A stretch of 64,000 bases of DNA, taken from the NCBI GenBank assembly GCA_041913905.1, contig JAYSEK010000015.1, forward strand, positions 1 through 64,000, written 5' to 3'. Under the pieces are notes generated by a model, which had not been told where the DNA came from, did not search any database, and saw only the letters and a program-made list of their open reading frames with translations. The DNA is from Roseateles_B sp041913905 (GTDB lineage Bacteria > Pseudomonadota > Gammaproteobacteria > Burkholderiales > Burkholderiaceae_C). This document shows, one piece after another, positions 30,543 to 39,291 of the stretch (positions are counted from its first letter, which is position 1; every line of letters starts with the position of its first letter). A program made the translations under genes and the position numbers.

Positions 30543-31238
30543 TCAGGCGTCGGCACTGACCGTCTCGCCGGGCTGCACCTGGTCGATCGCATAGCCAAAG
30601 CCCCGCACCGTGCGGATGGCCACACCCAGCGCGGCGAAGCGCTTGCGCAGGCGGCAGACGTAGACCTCGACCGAGTTTTCGCTGAAGTCCGCCTCCCAGC
30701 TGGACAGGCGGGCCACGATGGCGTCCTTGCTGACCACGCGGCCAGGCCGCTGCATGAGCATCTCGGTCAGCGCATACTCGCGCGGGCTCAGCCGCACGAT
30801 CTCGCCCTTGTGGCTCAGCTCCTTGTGCGCCAGATCCAGGCTCAGCGCACCCAGGACCAGGCAGTCGCTGGTGCGCCCTTCCGCGCGGCGCTTGAGGGCA
30901 CGCAGCCGGGCGATGAGCTCGCTGAGGTCGAAGGGCTTGACCAGGTAGTCGTCGGCGCCGGCATTGAGCCCGCTCACGCGGTCGGCCAGTTCGTCGCGGG
31001 CCGTCAGCAGCAGGACCGGCAGCTTCAGGCCCTGAGCCCGCCACTCCCGCAGCACGCTCATGCCATCGACGCCGGGCAGGCCCAGATCCAGCACCGCCAG
31101 GTCGAACTGGGCCATCATGCCGGGCGCCAGCGCCGCACGGCCCTCCTGCAGCAGATCCACCTGCCAGCCCTCGCGCTCCAGCGCGCGGGCCACGCCCAGG
31201 CCCAGGGCGGCATCGTCTTCGACCAGGAGCACTCGCAT
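30543..31238 (-). CDS. OmpR-family response regulator
   Basis: 231 residues. Receiver domain about 1-120 with the acidic pocket at Asp8 and Asp9, phosphoacceptor Asp51 (VLDLGLPGVDG) and the conserved Lys in YLVKPFD. C-terminal winged helix about 130-225 with LSPREYALTEMLM and the recognition-helix region SENSVEVYVCRLRKRF. Partner of the kinase downstream on the same strand. Targets cannot be read from the sequence; the nearby exported-protein genes upstream and cco genes downstream are both possible. Confidence 0.95.
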   Translation of the reverse strand: MRVLLVEDDAALGLGVARALEREGWQVDLLQEGRAALAPGMMAQFDLAVLDLGLPGVDGMSVLREWRAQGLKLPVLLLTARDELADRVSGLNAGADDYLVKPFDLSELIARLRALKRRAEGRTSDCLVLGALSLDLAHKELSHKGEIVRLSPREYALTEMLMQRPGRVVSKDAIVARLSSWEADFSENSVEVYVCRLRKRFAALGVAIRTVRGFGYAIDQVQPGETVSADA

Positions 31239-31302
31239 CGCACACCATCAACTGCTTCGGAGGAAGTCCGGATTGTGCGCTGAAGTGCCGCCCGCAGGCC
31301 GT

Positions 31303-32763
31303 TTACCAGCCGATGTCCCGCAGCAGCGGGAAGGTCAGGTCCTTGGGTACCGTCAGCACCGTGCTCAGGCCCGGCGTGTTGAAGGGTTCCATCAGCAGAT
31401 TGGGCGTGGCCGAGGTGTCCCAGTGCGAGACCGAGGAGCCGGGGTTGTAGACCGTCGGCGCGTACAGCATCGTGCGCCCGGCGAGATCGCTGCCGGCCAG
31501 TGCGGTGGCGTCCAGGGCCAGGGTGAGGAAGACACCCGAGCGTGTGCGCGTGCGCGCCTTCAGGGCCGACTTCAGCCGGCTGCCGTCCGCCTTGATGAGA
31601 CTGCCGGCAGGCACCGTGATCGAGGCGTCGGTGCCGCCCATGCCGGGCGGCACGGTGGCGTCCACGTTGTCGACGACCAGCACCCCGATCGCACCGGCGT
31701 CCTGTGCGTTCTTCACCTTGACCACGTAGGCGCAGGCACCGCGATCGACCAAGGCCAGCTTGCCGCGCACGGCCAGGGCCTGGGCAGCCCCCAGCGGGTT
31801 GCAGGCCAGGCCGGTGACGCCGTCCGGCTGGTCCACCACGGGCATCAGCTCGCCCGTCAGCCCCTGCTTGCTCAGCGGCTGGCCGAAGCTGGCCGTGCCG
31901 ATCTTGTAGCGGCCGGCGACGCTGGCCGGCGTGACGCCCGTGAGCACTGGCAGGGCACCCAGGACCTGCGGTGCAGCCGCCGCCACATGGGTCCCGGCCC
32001 AGACCAGATTGGCCCCGACCGCGGACGCAGCTCTTTCGCTGTCGGTCATCTGGAGCCAGGTCTTGCCGCTGTTGTTGTCCAGCACGAACTGCTCCCAGAC
32101 CGAGGGATAGCCCACGCCCGAGGAGCTGATGCGCCGCCCCGTCTGCCCGTTGGTCCCCGATGAGAAGCCCAGGCCGTGGCCCAGCTCATGCAGCAGCACG
32201 CTCATCAGGTTGGTGGCATTGGCCGGCGCGTTGTTGTCCAGGCCCAGGTAGAAAGGCTTGCTCGGCAGGCAGTCGCTCTTGCCCAGGTTCATGTTGAACT
32301 GGGTCTTGATGTCCATGTTCGCCGGCAGCAGCGGGTCACTGCCGTTCTTCTCGATCAGGTTCGCCTGGGCCAGCTTGTTGGCCAGCGCACGCGGGTACCA
32401 GACGTTGCGCTGCGGTGCACCGGTGAAATTGCGCCAGTAGCCGGACGCGCTGGCGCTGCCCAGCGTGGCGGAAGTCGCGGTGCAGCTGAGCGCCTCCCAG
32501 CCGGCATTGACGGTGATGGGCACGGTGCTGTCGAGCTGCCTGGACCAGATTTCCGCCACGTGGCGGTAGACGTTCCAGCGCTGCTCGCCCAGGGTGCGGC
32601 CCGGATTGCCGCCAACGGGCTCCACCGGCGTGGGGTCGTTGAAGCCGACACCGGCGGCGTCACGGCTGTGGATGCGGATCTCGGCGGCAGCCTGGACCTG
32701 CGCGCTGCACAGCGCCAGCGTCAGCCCGGCCAGCGCGGCGGTGAGGGGCGTTTGTTTGCTCAT
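31303..32763 (-). CDS. Secreted zinc metalloprotease with PA domain
   Basis: 486 residues with a signal peptide (about 1-26, ending QAAA). The zinc motif HELGHGLGF at 192-200 (HExxHxxGF) marks an active-site helix of the metzincin-like kind. A protease-associated (PA) domain is inserted at roughly 305-440 (ACNPLGAAQALAVRGKLALV, then VDRGAC and a VVDN segment). After it, a C-terminal return to the catalytic fold ends in DLTFPLLRDIGW, as seen in proteins annotated 'PA domain-containing protein' with a peptidase fold. It follows the small gene at 33262 by seven bases, suggesting coexpression. Confidence 0.82.
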   Translation of the reverse strand: MSKQTPLTAALAGLTLALCSAQVQAAAEIRIHSRDAAGVGFNDPTPVEPVGGNPGRTLGEQRWNVYRHVAEIWSRQLDSTVPITVNAGWEALSCTATSATLGSASASGYWRNFTGAPQRNVWYPRALANKLAQANLIEKNGSDPLLPANMDIKTQFNMNLGKSDCLPSKPFYLGLDNNAPANATNLMSVLLHELGHGLGFSSGTNGQTGRRISSSGVGYPSVWEQFVLDNNSGKTWLQMTDSERAASAVGANLVWAGTHVAAAAPQVLGALPVLTGVTPASVAGRYKIGTASFGQPLSKQGLTGELMPVVDQPDGVTGLACNPLGAAQALAVRGKLALVDRGACAYVVKVKNAQDAGAIGVLVVDNVDATVPPGMGGTDASITVPAGSLIKADGSRLKSALKARTRTRSGVFLTLALDATALAGSDLAGRTMLYAPTVYNPGSSVSHWDTSATPNLLMEPFNTPGLSTVLTVPKDLTFPLLRDIGW

Positions 32764-32770
32764 GACTCGT

Positions 32771-33262
32771 TCATTCCTGGCTGGGGTTGGCGGACCTGCG
32801 TCCCGGTGACTTGCGCGTGGCGGCCTTGGCCGCTGCCGGCCCCTGCACGCAGTGCTGTTGCACCGTGCCGTCCGCCAACTGCGTCGCCACCACGAAGCTG
32901 GCCTGCTCGTCGCTGGCATCGACCCCCACGGCACCGTCTGCATTGACCATCTCGCGCGGCGCCACGGCCCGGGCTCGCGACCTTGCCGCGGCAGCGCGGG
33001 CCAGCGGCGTCTTGGCGCCGGACTGCTGCAAGGCGCGGATTTCTTCGGGCGTGGGCTCGCGCTGCTCGCCGGTCACCGGGTCGATGAAGATCCGGCTGGC
33101 CTGCGCGGCCGGCGCTCCAGGCTTCGCCGCGGCGGCGCTTGCCGGACGGGAGCCCGGCAGCTCGCAGTCCGCGCGAGGGGTCTGGCCAGGACTCTTGCAG
33201 GCCGCTAAGGCAGGCAGGCTCAGGCAGGTCGCCAAGGCGGCGGCAAGTAGATGCAGTTTCAT
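32771..33262 (-). CDS. Small exported protein, possible lipoprotein
   Basis: 163 residues. The signal peptide ends LPALAAC, with LAAC fitting a lipobox, so it may be lipid-anchored through Cys22. The mature part has SRIFIDPVTGEQREPTPEEIRAL (about 56-79), a motif I associate with short post-translationally secreted proteins of this group, and a C-terminal basic tail. Its ATG overlaps by four bases the stop of the ancestral PEP-CTERM frame (33259-33963), and it precedes the metalloprotease. Function unknown. Confidence 0.7.
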   Translation of the reverse strand: MKLHLLAAALATCLSLPALAACKSPGQTPRADCELPGSRPASAAAAKPGAPAAQASRIFIDPVTGEQREPTPEEIRALQQSGAKTPLARAAAARSRARAVAPREMVNADGAVGVDASDEQASFVVATQLADGTVQQHCVQGPAAAKAATRKSPGRRSANPSQE

Positions 33263-33963
33263 GCGGTGACTCCGGAGGTGGCGGCGTGGCGCCGGCGGGC
33301 GGCGGCGAAGGACATCAGGCCAAGGCCGAGCAGGCCCAGCGAGGCGGGTTCGGGGACGGCACGGATGGACAGCTAGTCGAGCGCCATCAGGTTGGCGTCG
33401 GCGCCATCGGCACGGTGGACAAAGGCCAGGGGACCGTTGAACGGTGTGTCGAAGCTGGCGTTGAAGCTGTAATGCGTCCAGTCGGCCGGCAGGCCATCGA
33501 CTTGCAGCAGCGGGTTGATTGCGCCGATCAGCGTGTCAAAGACCACCTGGCCCGTCACGGCATCCAAGCGACCGCCGCGCACTTCCAGGCCATCGGCCCA
33601 GCCCGGCTGCCCCTCCCCGCGGACGAAGAACTCCAGCACGACGGAACCTGTCCAGGACAGCGTCGGCGTGATCAGCCAGTTCTCGACCGAGCCGGTTTGC
33701 GCCAGCGTGCCGTCGACGCTGCTCGTGTAGTTCGCCATCGCATAGCTGGCGCCTGCGCCGCCGCGCGCGGAGAACAAGGCGGCATTGCCCTGCATCCACG
33801 GCTGGCTGCCGTCAACAGGCCTGGCGCTCTTGTTGAGCAGGGTCCATCCATGGCTGGCCAGGGCTGACACATCGTCGAACCCTTCCGAAAACAGCAGGGG
33901 GCTGGCGGATGCCGCACCGGTGAACGCGTAGAACGCAGCGGCCATGGCCGCACGCTTGAACAT
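33259..33963 (-). pseudogene. PEP-CTERM protein split by an in-frame amber codon
   Basis: A 196-codon frame from ATG 33963 (GAGGAGAT site upstream) has a signal peptide (about 1-21, AASASP) and a beta-rich body with a GWTLLN...SARP and ENWLITPTL pattern like choice-of-anchor J domains. It stops at TAG (33373-33375). In the same frame, directly after the TAG, 37 more codons read LSIRAVPEPASLGLLGLGLM, then FAAARRR, a complete PEP-CTERM sorting signal, ending at a TGA that overlaps the next gene's ATG. Without the signal the protein would be released instead of sorted by exosortase. Mutation, sequencing error or amber readthrough are all possible. Confidence 0.85.
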
Positions 33964-34416
33964 GGGGATCTCCTCGAAAGCTTGCCAACGAACGTGGCCG
34001 CCGCAACGGCGGCTGATCGCCCCGGGGTTCGCCTGCGCAGGCACATGCGACGCAAGGGGTCGGGGCTTCTTTTCTTCATCGAGTACAGCCTGTCCAGGCT
34101 GCCCGCCACCGCAGCCGGCACGGTGCGGCAGTGGGCGCTCAGGCGCCCGGGACCTCGACGGGCGCAGTGTCCCGCCAGATCCCGGGTGCCCCATGAAGAA
34201 AAGTTCGCTCTTCGCAACCATCGGTGTGGGGCCGGCTTGCTGGTGCATCCCCGGATTGCCAACCTGACAATGGAGCGGACATTCGATGAAGACGTGCGAT
34301 GCAGCCCCGCGAGGCCCTGGCGGGCCGTCTCGAATGCGGTCGCAGCAGACCCATTGCGGCGCCACGTTCACACCCGAATGAGGGATCCATAACGTCATTC
34401 ATGACCGGACTCATGC
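33964..34416. other. Noncoding stretch between the PEP-CTERM gene and sodB
   Basis: About 450 bp without a credible gene; frames here lack ribosome sites and protein-like composition. It should hold the promoter of the PEP-CTERM/lipoprotein/metalloprotease unit, but no clear -35/-10 pair was seen. Confidence 0.6.
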
Positions 34417-34445
34417 AATAAAAAACTGGCCCGCAGGCCAGTTCT
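34417..34445 (-). terminator. Intrinsic terminator of sodB
   Basis: ACTGGCC (34425-34431) and GGCCAGT (34436-34442) with a four-base loop, followed on the minus strand by six T; 37 bp beyond the sodB stop. Confidence 0.92.
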
Positions 34446-34481
34446 TCAAGATGACGGCGCCGCGCGGCGCAGTCCGCAGGC

Positions 34482-35063
34482 TCAGGCGAAGTTGGCCTGA
34501 GCGAACTCCCAGTTGACCAGGTGGCTCAGGAAGGTCTCGACGAACTTCTGGCGCAGGTTGCGATAGTCGATGTAGTAGGCGTGCTCCCACACGTCGACGG
34601 TCAGCAGGGCCTTGTCGGCGGTGGTCAGGGGCGTGCCGGCGGCACCGGTGTTGACGATATCCACGCTGCCGTCAGCCTTCTTGACCAGCCAGGTCCAGCC
34701 CGAGCCGAAGTTGCCCACGGCGCTCTTGACGAAGGCTTCCTTGAACGCGTCGAAGCTGCCCCACTTGGCGTTGATGGCATCGGCCAGGGCACCGGTGGGC
34801 GCGCCGCCACCGTTGGGCTTCATGCAGTTCCAGAAGAAGGTGTGGTTCCAGATCTGGGCGGCGTTGTTGTAGATGCCGCCGCTGGAGGTCTTGACGATCT
34901 CTTCCAGAGTCTTGTTCTCGAACTCGGTGCCCTTTTGCAGGTTGTTCAGGTTCACCACGTAGGCGTTGTGATGCTTGCCATGGTGGTACTCCAGCGTCTC
35001 GGCGCTGTAGTGGGGGGCCAGGGCGTCCTTGGCATAGGGCAAGGGGGGCAGGGTGTGTTCCAT
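34482..35063 (-). CDS. sodB: Superoxide dismutase, iron type
   Basis: 193 residues, the same length as E. coli SodB. Metal ligands are visible: His27 in LEYHHGKHHNAYV, His74-type in NHTFFWNCM, and Asp/His in DVWEHAYYIDYRN. GGAPTGALADAI and the absence of the GGH/R pattern favour iron over manganese, though metal choice is not certain. Cytoplasmic removal of superoxide. Monocistronic, with a strong terminator. Confidence 0.96.
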   Translation of the reverse strand: MEHTLPPLPYAKDALAPHYSAETLEYHHGKHHNAYVVNLNNLQKGTEFENKTLEEIVKTSSGGIYNNAAQIWNHTFFWNCMKPNGGGAPTGALADAINAKWGSFDAFKEAFVKSAVGNFGSGWTWLVKKADGSVDIVNTGAAGTPLTTADKALLTVDVWEHAYYIDYRNLRQKFVETFLSHLVNWEFAQANFA

Positions 35064-35193
35064 GGTGAATCCTCTCTTTGTCGATGATGAAGCGGCTGCG
35101 CGGCGGCAGGGCGCCACGGTCCGCGAACAGGGTGCCGGGGCATTGTAGGCAGAGCCGCCAAGACCCTGGATGGCCCAGGCGCATTGACGCGGC

Positions 35194-36549
35194 TCAAGGT
35201 TTGGCTGGTTTTTCGCCGCGAACCCTGACCGCGCGCGTTCTGCCCTTGGGCTTCGTCTCATCCGACCGCAGCGACAGCACCTCAAGCGCCGCCTCGCCAT
35301 CCGCCAGCACCGCGCGCAGCTGCTGGCCTGGCTGCAGCTGCTGCACCGAGCTCAGCGCCCGCCCCTGCCCGTCGTCCAGCCATGCGTAGCCGCGGGCGAG
35401 CACGCGCTTGGGATCCAGTGCAGCCAGGCGCGCGCCCAGCGCGTCCAGTCGCTGCTGCCCGCTGCGCAGAAGCTGCGGCGCGGCCGAGCGCTGGCGCAGG
35501 CCCAGGTGTTGCAGGCGCTGGGACTGCAGGGCCAGCCAGCGGGGCAAGACCTGACCCCAGCGCTGCGCCAGCAGCTCCACGCGGCGACGCTGCTGCGCCA
35601 GGCCGTCCGCCGGGCGAGCCAGGCGCAGCGCGACGCGGTCCAGGCGCTGCGCCGCCGTATCGAGCTCACGCCGGACGCGCCGCCGCAGCACCTGTTCCAG
35701 GTGGGCCAACTGGCCGAGGCACTCCTGCCGCGAAGGTGCGGCCAGCTCCGCAGCGGCGGTAGGCGTGGGCGCCCGCAGATCAGCGGCGAGGTCCGCCAGC
35801 GTGATGTCGGTCTCGTGGCCCACGCCGGCAATGACGGGAAGCTCGGACGCCACGATGGCGCGCACCAGGCGCTCGTCGTTGAAGGCCCACAGGTCCTCCA
35901 GCGAGCCTCCACCGCGGCACAGGATCAGCAGTTCGGCGTCGCGCCGGCGGTTGGCCTGCCCCAGCGCGGCGACGAGGCTGGCCGGCGCATCGGCGCCCTG
36001 CACCAGACTGGGATAGACGAAGACCTCCACCTGCGGCGCGCGCCGGGCCAGGGCTGTCAGCACATCGTGCAAGGCCGCACCGGCGGTCGACGTGATCACG
36101 CCGATGCGCCGCGGGTAGGCCGGCAGCTCGCGCTTGCGCGCCGCGTCGAACAGCCCTTCCGACTCCAGACGGGCCTTGAGCCGCAGGAATTGCTCATACA
36201 GGGCGCCCGCCCCCGCCCGGCGCATGGCCTCGGCCACGAACTGCAGGTCGCCGCGGGGTTCATACAAGGCGACCCGCCCGCGGATTTCGACCCGCTGACC
36301 GTCGGCCGGCTGAAAGTCCAGCACGGCCGCCGTGCGTCGGAACAGGGCACAGCGCAGCAGCGCGTTGCCGCCGTCAGCATCCTTGAGGCTGAAGTAGCAG
36401 TGGCCGCTGGCGGCGCGGGTGAAGCCCGACAGCTCGCCCTCCACCGTCACGCTGGCAAAGCGGTTGGCCAGGCTGTCACCGATGGCGCGCACCAGCCCCG
36501 CGACGGACCACGTCAGCCGTGCCGATGCGGGTTTGAAGCCCTCATCCAT
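35194..36549 (-). CDS. xseA: Exodeoxyribonuclease VII large subunit
   Basis: 451 residues. N-terminal OB-fold (about 12-110, with VTVEGELSGFTRAASGHCYFSLKD), then the catalytic domain with RIGVITSTAGAALHDV, CRGGGSLEDLWAFNDE and AGVGHETDITLADLAADLRAPTPTAAAE, and a long coiled-coil region, ending in a C-terminal strand domain (LARGYAWLDD). Works with XseB, which is not in the window. I took the ATG at 36549 (MDEGFKPA); starts 5 or 16 codons upstream are possible. Confidence 0.95.
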   Translation of the reverse strand: MDEGFKPASARLTWSVAGLVRAIGDSLANRFASVTVEGELSGFTRAASGHCYFSLKDADGGNALLRCALFRRTAAVLDFQPADGQRVEIRGRVALYEPRGDLQFVAEAMRRAGAGALYEQFLRLKARLESEGLFDAARKRELPAYPRRIGVITSTAGAALHDVLTALARRAPQVEVFVYPSLVQGADAPASLVAALGQANRRRDAELLILCRGGGSLEDLWAFNDERLVRAIVASELPVIAGVGHETDITLADLAADLRAPTPTAAAELAAPSRQECLGQLAHLEQVLRRRVRRELDTAAQRLDRVALRLARPADGLAQQRRRVELLAQRWGQVLPRWLALQSQRLQHLGLRQRSAAPQLLRSGQQRLDALGARLAALDPKRVLARGYAWLDDGQGRALSSVQQLQPGQQLRAVLADGEAALEVLSLRSDETKPKGRTRAVRVRGEKPAKP

Positions 36550-36924
36550 GCGCCAGCCCAGCATCCATGCGGGTCCAGAACTCCACAGCCGCGCCAATCA
36601 AGGCTTTCCGGGCCATTCGCTTCGTCATGTCTGCGTCACAGACACATAAACGCTTGTTTTTCAAGACCTTTTTCCTGCCCAAAAATGCAGCAATCTGAGT
36701 CGAAGCCCGATTTGACGGGCCCTGGCAGCGTCGGATGACAGCTTGCCCACAAAGTTATCCACAGGCTCGGTGGATGACTGCGTCGGCACCGGCCGGCACG
36801 GTGCATCGGCGTGCGAAGCCCTCACGTCTACTTGCAAACCTGAGTCCGACCGGGGTGGCTTCGCGCCATAATCCCGCGCGCAGCCTCGCTGCTGCAGACC
36901 TGCGAAACCGTCGAGGGGTAGCCT
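36550..36924. other. Promoter region between xseA and exbB, with one DnaA box
   Basis: About 375 bp without a gene. It holds the divergent start region of xseA and the exbB-exbD-lpxK unit. TTATCCACA at 36755-36763 is a perfect DnaA-box consensus on the plus strand, alone rather than clustered. No clear sigma-70 pair was identified. Confidence 0.6.
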
Positions 36925-37554
36925 TTGTTTTCGATCATACAAGCCGCTGGCTGGCCGATCTGGCCCTTGCTTCTGTGTTCCATCATCGCCATGGCCCTGA
37001 TCATCGAGCGCCTGGCCAGCCTGCGGCCGCAGCGCATCGCCCCGCCCAAGCTGGTCGAGGAAGTGATCGCCGTCACGCAGCAGCAGATCCCACCGGCTGA
37101 CGTGGTGAACAAGTTGGCCGACAGCTCCCTGCTGGGCCAGGTGCTGGCCACCGGCCTGCGCGCCAATGTGCTGGAGCCTCGCATCCCCGAGAACAAGCTG
37201 CGCCTGACCTTCGAGCTGGCCGGCCGCGGCGCCATCCACCAGCTGGAGCGCTACCTGAACACCCTGGGCACCATCGCCACTGCGGCGCCGCTGCTGGGCT
37301 TGCTGGGCACCGTCGTGGGCATGATCGAGATCTTCGGCAGCCAGGGCCCCAGCGGCAACAACCCGGCGCAGCTGGCGCACGGCATCTCCATCGCGCTCTA
37401 CAACACGGCCTTCGGCCTGATCATCGCCATCCCCTCGCTGATGTTCTACCGCTACTTCCGCGGTCGCATCGACGCCTATGTGCTGGAGATGGAGGAGTCC
37501 TGCGACGCGCTGCTGAGCCACCTGATGCGCCTGTCGCAAGGGCTGCCGCGATGA
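36925..37554 (+). CDS. exbB: MotA/TolQ/ExbB proton channel family protein
   Basis: 209 residues. Three transmembrane helices: about 10-30, 110-135 and 150-175. The channel segment ATAAPLLGLLGTVVGMIEIF and ALYNTAFGLIIAIPSLMFYRYF are characteristic. Energises an outer-membrane or envelope process with the ExbD-like partner. The start is TTG at 36925, with GAGGGG six bases upstream. Overlaps exbD by four bases. Being ahead of lpxK, it belongs to a conserved betaproteobacterial envelope unit. Confidence 0.9.
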   Translation: MFSIIQAAGWPIWPLLLCSIIAMALIIERLASLRPQRIAPPKLVEEVIAVTQQQIPPADVVNKLADSSLLGQVLATGLRANVLEPRIPENKLRLTFELAGRGAIHQLERYLNTLGTIATAAPLLGLLGTVVGMIEIFGSQGPSGNNPAQLAHGISIALYNTAFGLIIAIPSLMFYRYFRGRIDAYVLEMEESCDALLSHLMRLSQGLPR

Positions 37555-37982
37555 AATTCCGCCAGCGTCAGGGCGAGGAGCCCGAGATCAACCTGATCCC
37601 CTTCATCGACGTGCTGCTGGTGATCCTGATCTTCCTGATGCTGTCCACCAGCTACTCGAAGTTCACCGAGCTGCAAATCACCCTGCCCACCGCCAGCGCC
37701 GACCAGCTGAAGGACAGGCCCAAGGAAATCATCGTCGCGGTGTCGGCCGATGGCCGCTACGCCGTCAACCGCCAGCTGGTCGAAGGCCGCTCGGTGGAGA
37801 TGCTGGCCGCTGCGCTGGCGCAGGCCGCGCAGGGCAGCAACGGCGTGGATCCCGAGACCACCATCACCGTGTCCGCGGATGCCGCGGCGGCCCATCAATC
37901 CGTGATGAACGTGATGGACGCGGCCCGCCGAGTCGGCCTCGCCCGGCTGACCTTCGCCGCACAAGGCCCGGGCAGCCCCTGA
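37551..37982 (+). CDS. exbD: ExbD/TolR family protein
   Basis: 143 residues. One helix (about 14-36, INLIPFIDVLLVILIFLM) with the essential aspartate in FIDV, then a periplasmic domain. Partner of the adjacent channel protein; forms the stator-like proton motor. ATGA overlap with exbB and five bases before lpxK. Confidence 0.93.
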   Translation: MKFRQRQGEEPEINLIPFIDVLLVILIFLMLSTSYSKFTELQITLPTASADQLKDRPKEIIVAVSADGRYAVNRQLVEGRSVEMLAAALAQAAQGSNGVDPETTITVSADAAAAHQSVMNVMDAARRVGLARLTFAAQGPGSP

Positions 37983-37987
37983 GCATC

Positions 37988-39079
37988 ATGAGCACGCCGG
38001 GCCGCCCCAAGGGCGAATACCGGGGGGCGCAGCCCGAAGGTGCCCCAGTGAGCTGGCAGGACCGGCTGCAGCGCGCCTGGCTGGCCGATGACGCGCTGGC
38101 GCAATGCCTGCGCCCCCTGGGCGCCCTGCACGCAGCGCTGCTGCGCCTGCGCGTCTGGGCCTACCGCCTCGGCCTGAAGAAAAGCGCAACCCTGCCCCGC
38201 CCAGTCATCGTCGTCGGCAACTGGATCGTCGGCGGCGCGGGCAAGACGCCGGCAACGCTGGCCTTGCTGGAGATCCTGCGGCGGCAAGGCTTGCGCGCCG
38301 GCGTGGTCTCGCGCGGCTACGGTCGGCAGGACGAGCACCGGACGCTGCTCGTGCAGGCCGACAGCCCGGCCGCCGCGGTCGGCGACGAACCCCTGCTGAT
38401 CCATCTGCGCAGCCGCTGCCCGGTGGCGGTCGGTCGTGACCGCGTCGCAGCGGCACAGGCCTTGCTGGCCGCCCACCCCGACCTGGAGCTGATCGTCGCG
38501 GACGACGGGCTGCAGCACTGGCGGCTGCCGCGTCAGCTGAGCATCGTGGTCATCGACGATCGCGGCCTGGCCAATGGCCGTTTGCTGCCTGCCGGGCCGC
38601 TGCGGCAGGCGGGTCCGCTGCCAGCCCCGCCGGGGAGCCGGGACGACACCCTGCTGCTCTACAGCGGCGGACGCCCGAGCACACCGCTGCCGGGCTTCGT
38701 GGGCCTCCGCCGCCTGGCCGGCGCGGTGCGGCTTGAGGACTGGTGGCGGGGGCAGCCGGCCAGCCTCCAGGCCTTGCATGCCCTGCGCGGGCGCCCCGTG
38801 CTGGCCGCCGCCGGCCTGGCTCGCCCACAAGCCTTCTTCGACATGCTGCGCGAGCAAGGCCTGGACATCCAGCCGCTGCCCCTGCCGGACCACCACGACT
38901 TCGCCACCCTGCCCTGGCCGGCTTCTTGCGCAACGGTGCTGCTCACGGAGAAGGACGCCGTCAAGCTGCCCGCCTCCAGAGCAGGTCAAGCCGAGGTCTG
39001 GGTGGTGGCGCTAGACTTCAGGCCCGAGATTGCTTTCGAGCAGGCCCTGTGCGAGCACGTGCAGGCCCTGCTCCGCTGA
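37988..39079 (+). CDS. lpxK: Tetraacyldisaccharide 4'-kinase
   Basis: Phosphorylates the 4' position of lipid A precursor at the inner membrane. 363 residues. An N-terminal membrane-associated helix region, then the P-loop VGNWIVGGAGKTPATLAL (about 75-92), SRGYGR, and DDGLQHWRLPR in the middle, all typical. Family length is about 330-350. Starts five bases after exbD; trm112 and kdsB follow, so lipopolysaccharide genes are clustered here. Confidence 0.95.
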   Translation: MSTPGRPKGEYRGAQPEGAPVSWQDRLQRAWLADDALAQCLRPLGALHAALLRLRVWAYRLGLKKSATLPRPVIVVGNWIVGGAGKTPATLALLEILRRQGLRAGVVSRGYGRQDEHRTLLVQADSPAAAVGDEPLLIHLRSRCPVAVGRDRVAAAQALLAAHPDLELIVADDGLQHWRLPRQLSIVVIDDRGLANGRLLPAGPLRQAGPLPAPPGSRDDTLLLYSGGRPSTPLPGFVGLRRLAGAVRLEDWWRGQPASLQALHALRGRPVLAAAGLARPQAFFDMLREQGLDIQPLPLPDHHDFATLPWPASCATVLLTEKDAVKLPASRAGQAEVWVVALDFRPEIAFEQALCEHVQALLR

Positions 39080-39081
39080 AC

Positions 39082-39291
39082 ATGGACACGCGACTGCTGG
39101 AAATGCTGGTCTGCCCGATCTGCAAGGGCCCCCTGGAACATGTGCGCGAGGACGGCCGGCGCGAACTGGTCTGCCACGCGGACCGGTTGGCCTATCCCAT
39201 CCGCGATGGCATCCCCGTGATGCTGGAGAACGAGGCACGCGCCCTGGATGCGCCTGCGCCTGCCGCACCACAGGCCGCCGATCCGGCATGA
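39082..39291 (+). CDS. Trm112-family zinc-ribbon protein
   Basis: 69 residues, starting MDTRLLEMLVCPICKGPLE. The CxxC at 11-14 and a second cysteine around 31 with YPIRDGIPVML are the classic short YcaR/Trm112 pattern found between lpxK and kdsB. In eukaryotes and some bacteria such proteins activate methyltransferases; the role in this cluster is not known. It overlaps kdsB by four bases. Confidence 0.93.
   Translation: MDTRLLEMLVCPICKGPLEHVREDGRRELVCHADRLAYPIRDGIPVMLENEARALDAPAPAAPQAADPA

Noticed and set aside
36755..36763. A replication origin next to xseA.
   Set aside because: Only one DnaA box, with no AT-rich unwinding element, dnaA, dnaN or gidA nearby.
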